From: Bacteroidales bacterium
Lineage (GTDB): Bacteria > Bacteroidota > Bacteroidia > Bacteroidales > Paludibacteraceae
Length of the DNA stretch: 36,695 nucleotides
Direction: 5' to 3'
NCBI GenBank assembly: GCA_900766775.1
Contig: CAAFXN010000077.1
Location: forward strand, 1-36,695
In this document: positions 1 through 8,381 of the stretch, piece after piece
Layout of the letters: every line of letters starts with the position of its first letter
How positions within the stretch are numbered: the stretch's first letter is position 1
The notes under the pieces: model-generated
What the model was told of the DNA's origin: nothing
What the model saw: only the letters and a program-made list of their open reading frames with translations
Database searches by the model: none
Program-made: the position numbers and the translations under genes

Positions 1-31
1 CCCCCTCCCCTCCTTTCAGGAGAGGCGGGGG
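1..31. repeat. GC-rich imperfect hairpin
   Basis: Bases 1-5 can pair with 27-31, 8-9 with 24-25 and 10-14 with 18-22 around a three-base loop. This gives a stable but interrupted stem. No run of T follows, so it is not a classical intrinsic terminator. It may be the 3' end of an upstream transcript or a dispersed palindrome; nothing else in the window helps to decide. Confidence 0.35.
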
Positions 32-240
32 AGTTGGAGCGCGCTGAAAATACAGTAATCACTAACCGCTAACATATAATTGCCGTATAGCGACCTTTAA
101 CGTATCATTTCCATGTAATTATTCATATAATTGCACATCGAAACATACAGCGAAAAATTAACGGTTAATTACACGATAATTACATGTTGAAAGTCAACAA
201 TGATACAAATAAGCAGACACAGCATTTTTATCTCCAAAAA
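32..240. other. AT-rich non-coding leader upstream of mlaE
   Basis: No credible gene is visible. The 11-mer CATATAATTGC occurs twice (73-83 and 124-134). ATGTAATTAT (113-122) has an inverted partner ATAATTACAT (176-185). ATTA recurs at 157-160, 168-171 and 179-182, that is every 11 bases. In such AT-rich DNA some of this could be chance, but it could also hold regulator sites for the mlaEF promoter. Confidence 0.4.
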
Positions 241-272
241 TTTGCATATTTCAAAAAAAAGTAGTATCTTTG
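241..272 (+). promoter_or_regulatory. Bacteroidota-type housekeeping promoter for mlaE
   Basis: A -33 element TTTG (241-244) lies 20 bases before a -7 element TATCTTTG (265-272). This matches the known Bacteroidota primary sigma factor consensus TTTG, 19-21 bases, TAnnTTTG. Transcription would begin near 279-282, giving a leader of about 30 bases before the mlaE ATG at 310. It is the clearest promoter in the window. Confidence 0.8.
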
Positions 273-309
273 CAGTCTGATTAGGAACCCAAACAAAAAC
301 GAACAGAAT

Positions 310-1053
310 ATGCTATTAAAAACCTTTCGACATATCGGTGAATACTTCCTGCTGCTGGGGAGGGTGTTGCGTCTGCCTGACAAGCAGCGTATGTTCTGGC
401 GGCAGTACTCACGCGAGTTGGAGAAGCAGGGCTTGCAGTCGCTGCCGATAGTGGTTATCATCTCGGTGTTCATCGGTGCGATATTGACTATTCAGGCGAA
501 GACGAACACGGAGAATCCGTTTCTGCCGACGTATATCACGGGTCTGCTGACGCGAGAGACGATGTTGCTGGAGTTTTCCTCGACGATTTTGTGCTTGATA
601 TTGGCGGGAAAAGTGGGGTCGAACATTGCGTCGGAGATAGGTACGATGCGAATCACGGAGCAGATAGACGCGCTGGAGATTATGGGTGTGAACTCGGCTA
701 ACTACCTGATACTGCCGAAGATAACCGCTTTTATGACGATGATGCCGTTCTTGGTGATTATCTCTTCGACGATGGGACTCGTCGGCGGCTGGGCGATAGG
801 GGCGTTCACGGATATCATCACTGTGCAGGACTACGTGGTGGGTATTCAGTATGCGTTCAACTCGTGGTTCGTGTGGTATGGTATCATCAAGGCGTTGGTG
901 TTCGCGTTTCTGATAACGTCGATGGCGTCGTACTACGGGTATTACGTGAAAGGCGGGGCGCTGGATGTGGGGCGCGCGAGCACAAATGCGGTGGTGAACT
1001 CGAGTATTGTGATACTATTTGCCGACTTGCTGCTGACGAAGTTGCTGCTGTAG
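310..1053 (+). CDS. mlaE: MlaE-type lipid ABC transporter permease
   Basis: A 247-residue inner-membrane permease of the MlaE/YrbE family, which moves phospholipid between the inner membrane and a periplasmic MCE-domain partner to maintain outer-membrane lipid asymmetry. The family signature is visible in the middle: EIGTMRITEQIDALEIMGVN, followed by a conserved proline-containing helix (LILPKITAFM). About five hydrophobic segments are present, including residues near 48-65, 90-110, 145-170 and 195-215. The length is normal for the family. The start at 310 follows the promoter at 241-272. The ATPase partner mlaF follows, separated by a repeat-filled spacer of 174 bases. The substrate is inferred from the family. 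Confidence 0.9.
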   Translation: MLLKTFRHIGEYFLLLGRVLRLPDKQRMFWRQYSRELEKQGLQSLPIVVIISVFIGAILTIQAKTNTENPFLPTYITGLLTRETMLLEFSSTILCLILAGKVGSNIASEIGTMRITEQIDALEIMGVNSANYLILPKITAFMTMMPFLVIISSTMGLVGGWAIGAFTDIITVQDYVVGIQYAFNSWFVWYGIIKALVFAFLITSMASYYGYYVKGGALDVGRASTNAVVNSSIVILFADLLLTKLLL

Positions 1054-1060
1054 AGGATGC

Positions 1061-1219
1061 AAGCCCCTTTGGGACTGTAAGAAACTGCGTGTATGAAAGC
1101 CCTACGGGCTGTAAAGAAAGTAAATGTTAAAAGCCCTATCGGGCTGTACACGGAGCGAAGCGGAGTTCCTTACACGAAGTTCCCTACACGAAGCGAAGCG
1201 GAGTTATAAACACGAAGTA
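1061..1219. repeat. Dispersed intergenic repeat, copy 1
   Basis: This spacer between mlaE and mlaF contains three small palindromic units of the form AAGCCC-n-GGGCTGTA (1061-1079, with one mismatch; 1097-1113; 1131-1148). They are followed by units built on ACACGAAG and GCGAAGCGGAGTT (about 1147-1219). The unit order and much of the sequence recur at 25721-25820, including AACTGCGTGTA and CTGTACACGGAGCGAAGCG. No reading frame in it looks coding. It behaves like a dispersed non-coding element lodged inside an operon. Confidence 0.8.
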
Positions 1220-1227
1220 AAAACGAA

Positions 1228-2010
1228 ATGATAGAAGTAAAAGACATAGTAAAGACCTTCGAAGACGGGGTTACGGTGCTTGACCATGTGAGCACCGAGA
1301 TGTTCGATGGGAAGGTGAATATGATAATCGGGCAGTCGGGCTCGGGCAAGACAGTGCTGATGAAGGCGCTCATCGGACTGCACCGCGTAACGAGCGGACA
1401 TATCATCTACAAATTGGATGACCGCGAGGTGGATTTGGCATCGCTCAAAGAGAAAGAGTTGCGTATGCTCCACCGCAATGTGGGTATGCTGTTTCAGGGT
1501 TCGGCGTTGTTCGACTCGCAGACAGTGCTGGAGAACGTGCTCTTTCCGCTGGAGATGTTCTCCGACATGAACGACAGCGAGAAAGAGGCGCGGGCGCGGT
1601 TCTGCCTCGAGCGGGTGAACATCCCCGAGCGGGCATTTCACCTGATGCCGAGCGAGATAAGCGGCGGTATGCAGAAGCGCGTGGCGATTGCGCGAGCCAT
1701 CACGATGAACCCGAAGTATCTCTTCTGCGATGAGCCCAACTCGGGGCTTGACCCGAAGACAAGTCTGGTGATAGACCAACTGATAAAAGATATTACGGAG
1801 GAGTACAACATCTGCACGGTCATCAACAGCCACGATATGAACTCTATCATGGAGATAGGCGACAACATCATCTTCCTGCGCAACGGCAAGAAAGAGTGGC
1901 AGGGGTCGCGGCATGAGATTTTCCATGCCGACAACGAGGCGCTCAACGATTTCGTCTTTGCCAGCGAACTGTTTAAGAAAGTGAAAGCAGCAAATAATTA
2001 CGAATTATGA
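1228..2010 (+). CDS. mlaF: MlaF-type lipid ABC transporter ATPase
   Basis: A 260-residue cytoplasmic ATPase that would power the MlaE permease. Walker A GQSGSGKT is at residues 35-42, the ABC signature is SGGMQKR, Walker B is YLFCDEP, and the switch histidine sits in INSHDM. Insertions and length match MlaF rather than other ABC ATPases. The ATG at 1228 lies directly after the dispersed repeat. The stop codon (TGA, 2008-2010) falls inside a GAATTAT heptad array. An MCE-domain gene (mlaD) often follows in this phylum; here the next gene is a secreted propeptide-like protein instead, so the MCE partner must lie elsewhere or be absent. Confidence 0.9.
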   Translation: MIEVKDIVKTFEDGVTVLDHVSTEMFDGKVNMIIGQSGSGKTVLMKALIGLHRVTSGHIIYKLDDREVDLASLKEKELRMLHRNVGMLFQGSALFDSQTVLENVLFPLEMFSDMNDSEKEARARFCLERVNIPERAFHLMPSEISGGMQKRVAIARAITMNPKYLFCDEPNSGLDPKTSLVIDQLIKDITEEYNICTVINSHDMNSIMEIGDNIIFLRNGKKEWQGSRHEIFHADNEALNDFVFASELFKKVKAANNYEL

Positions 2011-2022
2011 ATTATGAATTAT
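2002..2022. repeat. Heptad tandem repeat, GAATTAT x3
   Basis: Three exact 7-base units (2002-2008, 2009-2015, 2016-2022). The first two supply the last two sense codons and the TGA stop of mlaF. The array is followed by GAGGGCGCATGC, which resembles the sequence after the GAATTAA array at 5103-5130 (GAGGGC then GCATG). The two junctions therefore share an architecture. Confidence 0.8.
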
Positions 2023-2060
2023 GAGGGCGCATGCTCTGACTACTAACCATGAATACTAAT

Positions 2061-2405
2061 ATGAAAAAATACTTCTTTATCTCATTGTTGATTAGCCTAT
2101 TGGCAACAGGCATCAGTTGGGCGCAGCAGCCTGCGCGAGTACCTGCATATAGGGGCGTGATAGAGCGCGTGCAGCCCGATGGCGACACGCTGCATATCTA
2201 CTTGCGTGGAGATGAGCGTTATCACTACAGCATGACCCTTGACGGATGGCAGATAACGGAAAACGAGCAGGGGACACTCTGCTACGCCCTACATCAGAAA
2301 GACGGCACGGTTATTGCAAGCAAGAAGCAGGCACACGATGCCGACAAACGCGAATGTTGCGAGACACGATGGCTGAGACGCAAAGGTATTAAGAAAGAAT
2401 TATGA
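2061..2405 (+). CDS. Stand-alone M6-peptidase propeptide-like secreted protein
   Basis: A small exported protein of 114 residues from the ATG at 2061; an ATG four codons upstream at 2049 is also possible. A lysine-rich start, a hydrophobic core and an AQQ site form a clear signal peptide. The rest resembles only the N-terminal propeptide of Bacteroidota M6 metallopeptidases: RGVIERVQPDGDTL, then GDERYHY, a DGW turn and a YALHQKDG segment. The downstream peptidase has the matching GDERFHW in the same place. There is no HExxH catalytic domain and the frame ends at 2405. It may be a relic of a truncated peptidase gene or a separate inhibitor or chaperone-like propeptide acting on M6 enzymes; the sequence cannot decide. 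Confidence 0.6.
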   Translation: MKKYFFISLLISLLATGISWAQQPARVPAYRGVIERVQPDGDTLHIYLRGDERYHYSMTLDGWQITENEQGTLCYALHQKDGTVIASKKQAHDADKRECCETRWLRRKGIKKEL

Positions 2406-2695
2406 CATTAAGACCGTCTTAAGACTGAAAGACCGCTATCGCTGAACGACCGCGCAATGCGCTGTCAGACTGATATAGAGTTAGATAGTGAAACTGTCAT
2501 ACCTATTCTCTGCAAAGAATCCAAAAAGTCTCGTGAGCGTAAGCGAACAGGATTATAAGCAACACCCTTGCTGCGGGCTACGCCCTTGCAGAGATTAGGA
2601 AAGATTTTAGGCAGAGGCAGACTAAATCAGTCGTTCAGCGCAGCGGCGGGACAATAAAGTGTTCGGACGACGAAAGCCGTAAAAAAAGCATATTT
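2406..2695. other. 290-base spacer with inverted repeats, no gene seen
   Basis: No convincing reading frame is present. The palindrome TTAAGA-CCG-TCTTAA lies at 2408-2422. GCTGAACGAC (2441-2450) has an exact inverted partner GTCGTTCAGC (2630-2639). The short phrase CCCTTGC is repeated near 2567 and 2583. No peptidase motifs such as HExxH were recognised, so if the upstream gene was truncated its remainder is gone. The spacer could form a structured leader for the M6 peptidase gene. Confidence 0.45.
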
Positions 2696-4351
2696 ATGAA
2701 AAAGATAGCATTATTAGCAATAGGTTGCATGGTAGCAACCTTGCTGTGGGCGAAGCCCGCGAGAAGAGGTGCCTTGGTCGTTACCCAAGAGGACGGCACG
2801 GAGGTCGTAGTATATCAACACGGCGATGAGCGTTTCCACTGGACTACCAACGAGGCAGGGGAGTGGATAGCGCAGGATGCTAACGGCAAGTGGCAACCCG
2901 TATCTGCCCTCAGCGAGGAGCAGATTCAAGCACGTCGCGAGGCTTCCAAGTTCGCCATTGCCGAGCAGGCGCAGATGCGCAAGCAAGCCGCTACTCAGAC
3001 AGCAGTAGAAACCAATATCGCCGAGCATGGGTTGGTCATATTGGTGAACTTCACCGATATGGCATTTAAGACCTCGCACGCCGAGATGGATAGCATGCAC
3101 AATGGCTATAACTACTCCCGCGACTATTCTTACCAATATAACCGCGAGACCTACGACATTCACGCCGAAGGCTCCGCGCGGCAGTATTTCTACGATGCCT
3201 CTTTCGGGCAATACAATCCTAAGTTCGATGTGGTAGGTCCGGTTACTGTGAGTGAGAAATATGCCTACTATGGTGCCAACGACTCGTATGGCAACGACAA
3301 ACATGCCGAGCAGATGGTATACGAAGCCTGCTTGCTCGTGGACTCACTCTACCCCGAGATAGACTTCAGCCTGTATGACAACAACGGCGATGGCGAGATG
3401 GACTATGTGTATGTGGTCTATGCGGGTTACGGCGAGGCTGACGGCGGCCCGAAGAATAGCATTTGGCCGCATAGTTATTGGATTCATTATGCAGGCTATA
3501 ACCTCACCATCGATGGTGTGAAGATAGATAAGTATGCCTGCGGCAACGAGATTTATGCCCTCTCCAAAGAGCATGACGGCATCGGTACTTTCGTACATGA
3601 GTTCGGACATGTATTGGGCTTGCCGGACCTCTATGGCACCACCAGCAGCGCCACCCATCGCACCTTAGGCGACTGGGATGTGATGGACTACGGCACCTAC
3701 AACAACGACGGCAACACGCCTCCTACCTACTCCGCCTATGAGCGTTTCTTCTTCGGTTGGCTCACCCCCACGCTCATCACGGATACCGCCTTTCTCACGC
3801 TGCATGACCTCTATTCCAGCAACGAGGCTTATCTCATCTCGCCCAACGATAGACATAACCTCATCGGCAACGACCCCGACACCACGGTCTTCTACCTGCT
3901 GGAGAATAGGCAGCCGAACATCTGGGATGACTATCTTGTAGGGCATGGCATGATGCTTACCAAGGTGCAATACGATTACAACAAATGGTATAAAAACACG
4001 GTGAACAACACCAAGAGCAAACTCGGTGTGGACATCATTGAGGCAAAAGCCAACTCTCTCGCCAACACCAATCTGCCTACCGACCTCTTTCCCGCCGGCG
4101 CCACGGAATATACCAAGATTAGCGGGCACCCCATCTACAACATTCAGCAGACGGAAGACGGACTGATTAAGTTCGCTTACCTCTCGCCCGATGCGGTAGA
4201 GGGTATAGAGGAGATAGAATTGTCGGGCGAGAATCCCGTGGTGGCTATCTACACCATCACAGGTATGCCTATAAGTCTCAGCTGCCCGCTGCCAAGCGGT
4301 TTGTATATCGTGAAACGCCAACACTCCACAGAGAAAGTAATCATCCGATGA
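2696..4351 (+). CDS. Secreted M6-family metallopeptidase with type IX-like tail
   Basis: A 551-residue zinc endopeptidase precursor, predicted to be secreted. The signal peptide covers about residues 1-19 (ending LLWAKP). A propeptide with GDERFH follows to about residue 105. The catalytic domain contains HEFGHVLGLPD (H301, E302, H305, D311), the M6 zinc motif. A calcium-loop-like stretch DNNGDGEMD lies before it. The C-terminus (about 470-551) ends in a short beta-rich module with YTITGMPI, GLYIV and KVIIR, resembling the tail recognised by the type IX secretion system. It starts after a 290-base spacer. Its TGA overlaps the ATG of xth by four bases. Its substrate is unknown. Confidence 0.85.
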   Translation: MKKIALLAIGCMVATLLWAKPARRGALVVTQEDGTEVVVYQHGDERFHWTTNEAGEWIAQDANGKWQPVSALSEEQIQARREASKFAIAEQAQMRKQAATQTAVETNIAEHGLVILVNFTDMAFKTSHAEMDSMHNGYNYSRDYSYQYNRETYDIHAEGSARQYFYDASFGQYNPKFDVVGPVTVSEKYAYYGANDSYGNDKHAEQMVYEACLLVDSLYPEIDFSLYDNNGDGEMDYVYVVYAGYGEADGGPKNSIWPHSYWIHYAGYNLTIDGVKIDKYACGNEIYALSKEHDGIGTFVHEFGHVLGLPDLYGTTSSATHRTLGDWDVMDYGTYNNDGNTPPTYSAYERFFFGWLTPTLITDTAFLTLHDLYSSNEAYLISPNDRHNLIGNDPDTTVFYLLENRQPNIWDDYLVGHGMMLTKVQYDYNKWYKNTVNNTKSKLGVDIIEAKANSLANTNLPTDLFPAGATEYTKISGHPIYNIQQTEDGLIKFAYLSPDAVEGIEEIELSGENPVVAIYTITGMPISLSCPLPSGLYIVKRQHSTEKVIIR

Positions 4352-5109
4352 AGATAGTCAGTTATAACCTCAACGGCATTCGCTCCGCCATGAGCAAGGG
4401 CTTGCTCGATTGGCTGCAAACGGAGAACCCCGATGTGTTCTGCATACAAGAGAGCAAGGCGCAGCCCGAGCAGATAGATACCCTTGCCATGCAGGAGTTG
4501 GGTTATCATAGTTATATTCACTCCGCGGAGAAGAAAGGCTATTCCGGCGTGTGTATCTTCTCCAAGCAGGAGCCCGACCGCGTGGTGGCGGGTATGGGAA
4601 TCCCCGCCTACGATAGCGAGGGGCGCGTGCTGAGAGCCGACTTCGGAGATATCACCATCGTCTGCGTCTATATCCCCAGCGGGACGACGGGCGATGTACG
4701 GCAGGCGGTGAAGATGCAGTTCTTGGAAGACTTCCTGCAATGGATAACCGCGCTGCGCAAAGAGCGACCGAACATTGTGGTTTGCGGCGACTACAATATC
4801 TGCCACAAACCCATCGACATCAACCACCCCGAGCGTCAAGTCGGCGTGAGCGGGTTTCTGCCCGAAGAGCGCGAATGGATGGACAGATGGGAAGCCAGCG
4901 GTATGATTGACTCTTTCCGCTTGTTTGACACCGCCCCCGAACGCTACTCGTGGTGGAGTTTCCGAGCAGGGGCAAGGGCAAGGAACATCGGCTGGCGCAT
5001 TGATTACCACTGGGTGAGCGAACCCCTACGCAGCCGAATAGCAGATGCTCGTATATTGACCTATGCCGTTCACTCCGACCATTGCCCGGTAAGTCTAATC
5101 TTGAATTAA
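4348..5109 (+). CDS. xth: Exodeoxyribonuclease III
   Basis: A 253-residue cytoplasmic DNA-repair enzyme of the exonuclease/endonuclease/phosphatase fold. It would act as an AP endonuclease and 3'-5' exonuclease in base-excision repair. Motifs in order are YNLNGIRSA, QESKAQ (metal-binding Glu), GDYNICHKPIDI, DSFR, RIDYHWVS and the terminal SDHCPV with the catalytic Asp-His pair. The length is standard. The start overlaps the stop of the M6 peptidase (ATGA), so the two are probably translated from one message despite unrelated roles. The TAA stop at 5107-5109 is formed by the first unit of a GAATTAA heptad array. Confidence 0.93.
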   Translation: MKIVSYNLNGIRSAMSKGLLDWLQTENPDVFCIQESKAQPEQIDTLAMQELGYHSYIHSAEKKGYSGVCIFSKQEPDRVVAGMGIPAYDSEGRVLRADFGDITIVCVYIPSGTTGDVRQAVKMQFLEDFLQWITALRKERPNIVVCGDYNICHKPIDINHPERQVGVSGFLPEEREWMDRWEASGMIDSFRLFDTAPERYSWWSFRAGARARNIGWRIDYHWVSEPLRSRIADARILTYAVHSDHCPVSLILN

Positions 5110-5168
5110 GAATTTAGAATTAAGAATTAAGAGGGCAACGGGGCATGTTAATTGTTAATTGTTAATTG
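5103..5168. repeat. Paired heptad arrays around a GCATG core
   Basis: The left arm is four units: GAATTAA, GAATTTA, GAATTAA, GAATTAA (5103-5130). A core GAGGGCAACGGGGCATG follows (5131-5147). The right arm is three TTAATTG units (5148-5168). The right arm is nearly the reverse complement of the left, with about one mismatch per seven bases, so the whole could fold into a long imperfect hairpin. The left end provides the stop of xth and the right end abuts lptB. Confidence 0.8.
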
Positions 5169-5174
5169 TCTTCT

Positions 5175-5915
5175 ATGGATACTTTACGTACCGAACATCT
5201 GATAAAGAAATACGGCAAGCGCACGGTGGTCAACGATGTGAGCATCGGCTTGGAGCAGGGCGAGATTGTTGGATTGCTGGGGCCCAACGGCGCCGGCAAG
5301 ACGACCACTTTCTATATGACCACGGGGCTTATCACCGCCAATGCCGGCAAGATATTTCTCAACGATAAAGATATCACCGACTATCCGATGTACAAACGGG
5401 CGCAGTTGGGTATCGGCTACCTGCCGCAGGAAGCGAGCGTCTTCCGCAAGATGACCGTGGAGGATAACATCATGTCGGTCTTGGAGATGACCAAGTTCAG
5501 CAAAGACTATCAGAAGCAGAAACTGGAGCAACTCATCTCGGAGTTTAACCTCGCGCATGTGCGCAAGAACCTCGGAGACCGTCTCTCGGGTGGCGAGCGC
5601 CGCCGCACGGAGATAGCCCGTTGCCTCGCTATAGAGCCAAAGTTTGTGATGCTGGATGAACCTTTTGCCGGCGTTGACCCCATCGCTGTGCAGGAGATTC
5701 AAGACGTGGTGTGGCGACTCAAAGACAAGAATATCGGTATCCTCATCACCGACCACAACGTGGACGAGACCCTGATGATTACCGACCGCGCCTATCTGCT
5801 CTTTGAGGGCAAGATACTCTTCCACGGCACTCCCGAGGAGTTGGCTGCCAATCCCATTGTGCGCCAGAACTACCTCGGACGAGATTTTGAATTGAAAAAG
5901 AAAAGCAGGGTATAA
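5175..5915 (+). CDS. lptB: LptB, LPS export ABC ATPase
   Basis: A 246-residue ATPase of the LptBFG complex, which extracts LPS from the inner membrane and drives it to the outer membrane. Walker A GPNGAGKT is at about residues 36-43, the Q-loop is YLPQEASVF, the signature is LSGGERRR, Walker B is FVMLDEPFAGVDP and the switch is ITDHNV; all are typical of LptB. I prefer the ATG at 5175. A TTG at 5166 in frame lies in the heptad array and adds only MSS. The stop overlaps the next ATG by one base (TAATG). Its position at the head of a surface-glycan cluster fits its role in LPS export. Confidence 0.92.
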   Translation: MDTLRTEHLIKKYGKRTVVNDVSIGLEQGEIVGLLGPNGAGKTTTFYMTTGLITANAGKIFLNDKDITDYPMYKRAQLGIGYLPQEASVFRKMTVEDNIMSVLEMTKFSKDYQKQKLEQLISEFNLAHVRKNLGDRLSGGERRRTEIARCLAIEPKFVMLDEPFAGVDPIAVQEIQDVVWRLKDKNIGILITDHNVDETLMITDRAYLLFEGKILFHGTPEELAANPIVRQNYLGRDFELKKKSRV

Positions 5916-6895
5916 TGTCTTGTAGTTCATTGAAAAAGTTACTCTACATATTGCTACTAAGCCAAACCATAGGTAGTTGCACTTCGCCTAATGACGATTT
6001 CTCAATAGTTCCATGTGCACCGATTCCCGTGGGCTTGGCTTCCGCTACGGCTTTCTCCTTTGACGGAAAAGGATATGTCTTTGGTGGTCGAGACCAAGAG
6101 GGACTACTGCATAATGAACTGTGGATGTATGACCCGACTGAAGATACATGGACATGCTTGGGAGAGACCCCTTTGCAGCCACGCGTTAGGGCTTGTGCAT
6201 GCGCTACTGATGGGAAAGTTTATATCGGTTTAGGTTCTATCGGAAAAGTATATAATGAGAGTTGCTACTTAAAAGATTGGTGGGCATTTTCTCCTGCTAC
6301 CAACACGTGGGAGCAAAAAGCGTCTCTAAACACCACCAATACAATAGGAGGTATCACCTATCTGCAAGCAGATACCATTTATGTAGCCTATAGTAGCGGC
6401 TATGGTTTTTCTCGCGATGTGCAGTTATACGCTTTATCAGATGACACTTGGGCACTTCGTCCCGACAATTGGCATCGTGCGCTTTCTGGACTGGGAGTAA
6501 CAGGTTGTAGTGCAGCAGGGCGAGCATTCCTTGGCACGGGGTTCAACACAAACAATCTCAATCAATGGTACGAGATAATTCTTCCTACGGACGAATGGGT
6601 GCCCTGCCCCGATGTGCCCAATGGGAAACGCTCTTTGGCTGTCTGCGCTGCCAACAGCCGATATATCTATCTCTTTGGAGGTCGTTTCTTCGGCGGGGAA
6701 CTCACCCGCGGGAAAATCTATTCTGACATTGAGTGTTTTGACCTTGCTGCCAATAAATGGACAAAAAGCGGAGTTATACCGTATGGTGAAGCAGAGAACA
6801 TGATCGCCTTCACCATCGGCGAAACCGTTTATTTCGGCTTAGGAGAGGATGCCAACGGAACTATTCACAAACAACTATACCGCATTGAACCATAG
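5915..6895 (+). CDS. Kelch-repeat lipoprotein
   Basis: A predicted 326-residue lipoprotein: the signal peptide ends in the lipobox IGSC with the acylated cysteine at residue 22. The rest shows Kelch-type beta-propeller repeats, each with a glycine pair and a spaced Tyr/Trp, for example YVFGGRDQEG with MYDPTEDTWTCL, and YLFGGRFFGG with CFDLAANKWTKSG. About five or six blades fit the length. Such propellers bind proteins or sugars, and no catalytic residues can be assigned. It is coupled by one base to lptB, and its 3' end overlaps the Wzi-like gene by 47 bases. It is probably on the outer or periplasmic surface, assisting glycan handling; this is inferred from context. Confidence 0.75.
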   Translation: MSCSSLKKLLYILLLSQTIGSCTSPNDDFSIVPCAPIPVGLASATAFSFDGKGYVFGGRDQEGLLHNELWMYDPTEDTWTCLGETPLQPRVRACACATDGKVYIGLGSIGKVYNESCYLKDWWAFSPATNTWEQKASLNTTNTIGGITYLQADTIYVAYSSGYGFSRDVQLYALSDDTWALRPDNWHRALSGLGVTGCSAAGRAFLGTGFNTNNLNQWYEIILPTDEWVPCPDVPNGKRSLAVCAANSRYIYLFGGRFFGGELTRGKIYSDIECFDLAANKWTKSGVIPYGEAENMIAFTIGETVYFGLGEDANGTIHKQLYRIEP

Positions 6896-8360
6896 ACGTA
6901 TATATATCATTCTTTTGGGGCTTTTGTCTCTTCCGCTCTATGCATGGGATTGGTGGCCGGTGGCCGTTGACCATGCGTCTTCCTTCACAAGCGACTCTTT
7001 GTATTACGAGTTGCAACTCACGGGGGTGGCAAGCCATGGCAAGTACGCCCCCTTCTGGTTGCAGACCAACCGCCAAGGGGATATTGCCCCTGCTCCCTAT
7101 AGCGGCAACCTGCGAGTAGGTATTTTGAAACCCGCTTCGCAACCCCATCTATGGTTCGACTATGATTTTGCTCTTTCGCTCACCCAACGCAGGCAGAGCC
7201 TATCAGATGCGATTAACCCAGCCGTAAATCGTACGGCAACCGGTTATTTCAACCTTGCATACGCTCATGCGCGACTGTACATCATGGATATCACCCTTGG
7301 TATCCGGCCGGAGCAATACGGTTGCCCCGATAACGACCTCACCACAGGCGGACTGCTCTACTCCTACAATGCCCATCCTATGCCCGGTGTGCGCATAGGT
7401 ATTGAGCAATGGACACCTTTCCCCGGATTGTACGGCTACTTGGAGGTGAAAGGCGGTATCAGCCATCAATGGCTAGCTGACAATGCCTATATCAAGAAAG
7501 GCTATGTGCATCACAAATGGATAGGCGGACGCATCGGCGGCAAGTTGCCGGTGAACCTTAGTTATGAATTTCACCACGTGGCGCAGTGGGGAGGCTACTC
7601 CCCCGTGTATGGCGACTTGGGCAACAACTGGCATGCGTTTCTCAACGCTTTCCTTGTCCGCTCCGGCGGCAGCATGGCAAACGACCAACTCAATGCACAA
7701 GGAAACCATATCGGCAGTCAGATACTGACGTTGGATGTCAAAGGCGAAGGCTGGAAAGTGAGTGCCTATTGGCAAAACCTCTTTGAAGATGGTCCCATCA
7801 GATTCATTGGCTTCGGTATGAACGTGCCCGATGGGTTATGGGGAATCAATGTAACGCAGACACATTGGCGCTATATTAGTGGTTTCACCTACGAATTTTT
7901 ACAAACTACGGACCAATCAGGTCCATATCATGACCGAGACGGATTGGCATACGGAGGTGCTGACAACTATTATCGAAATGGCATCTACCGCAATGGATGG
8001 AACTATTTCTATCACACCTTGGGTAACCCCTTCTTGACCTCCCCCCTGTACAATGCAGACGGCACTGTCTATACCCAAAACAGTATGGTGCAGGCGCATT
8101 TTGCGGGCATCAAAGGCGACATATACGGATTTCGCTACCGAATGTTGGGCTCCTATGTACGCAACTATGGTAATACGAATATCCATCCCACACTGCAATC
8201 CACCAACACAGCATTGCTTTTGGAAGTGCAGAAACATGTGGAGAAAGCATGGGGACTGGATTTCTCCCTCTCGCTGGCTGCGGACATAGGCAAGCAGTTC
8301 GGCAACCAATTCGGCGCGATGCTCACCATCCGCAAACAAGGACTAATCACACAATGGTAA
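6849..8360 (+). CDS. Wzi-like capsule assembly outer-membrane barrel protein
   Basis: A 503-residue predicted outer-membrane beta-barrel. It resembles the Bacteroidota 'capsule assembly Wzi family': the opening YYELQLTGVASHGKYAPFWL is followed by alternating amphipathic strands rich in Tyr, Trp and Gly to the end. In the Wzi model the barrel anchors surface polysaccharide. The ATG at 6849 is preceded by AGGAGAGG, a rare good Shine-Dalgarno match but very close to the ATG. A TTG at 6885 would give a neater signal peptide (NHRRIYIILLGLLSLPLYA), so the start is uncertain. It overlaps the Kelch gene and is followed 21 bases later by the DUF4254 gene. Confidence 0.8.
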   Translation: MPTELFTNNYTALNHRRIYIILLGLLSLPLYAWDWWPVAVDHASSFTSDSLYYELQLTGVASHGKYAPFWLQTNRQGDIAPAPYSGNLRVGILKPASQPHLWFDYDFALSLTQRRQSLSDAINPAVNRTATGYFNLAYAHARLYIMDITLGIRPEQYGCPDNDLTTGGLLYSYNAHPMPGVRIGIEQWTPFPGLYGYLEVKGGISHQWLADNAYIKKGYVHHKWIGGRIGGKLPVNLSYEFHHVAQWGGYSPVYGDLGNNWHAFLNAFLVRSGGSMANDQLNAQGNHIGSQILTLDVKGEGWKVSAYWQNLFEDGPIRFIGFGMNVPDGLWGINVTQTHWRYISGFTYEFLQTTDQSGPYHDRDGLAYGGADNYYRNGIYRNGWNYFYHTLGNPFLTSPLYNADGTVYTQNSMVQAHFAGIKGDIYGFRYRMLGSYVRNYGNTNIHPTLQSTNTALLLEVQKHVEKAWGLDFSLSLAADIGKQFGNQFGAMLTIRKQGLITQW

Positions 8361-8381
8361 CCATATAAAAATAATGTAATC

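Noticed and set aside
1..31. Intrinsic terminator
   Set aside because: The hairpin is strong but interrupted and no T-run follows.
1204..1926. Long minus-strand open frame (240 codons) opposite mlaF
   Set aside because: It is antisense to a well-recognised ATPase, has no family features, and is rich in His/Arg/Leu as expected for a shadow frame.
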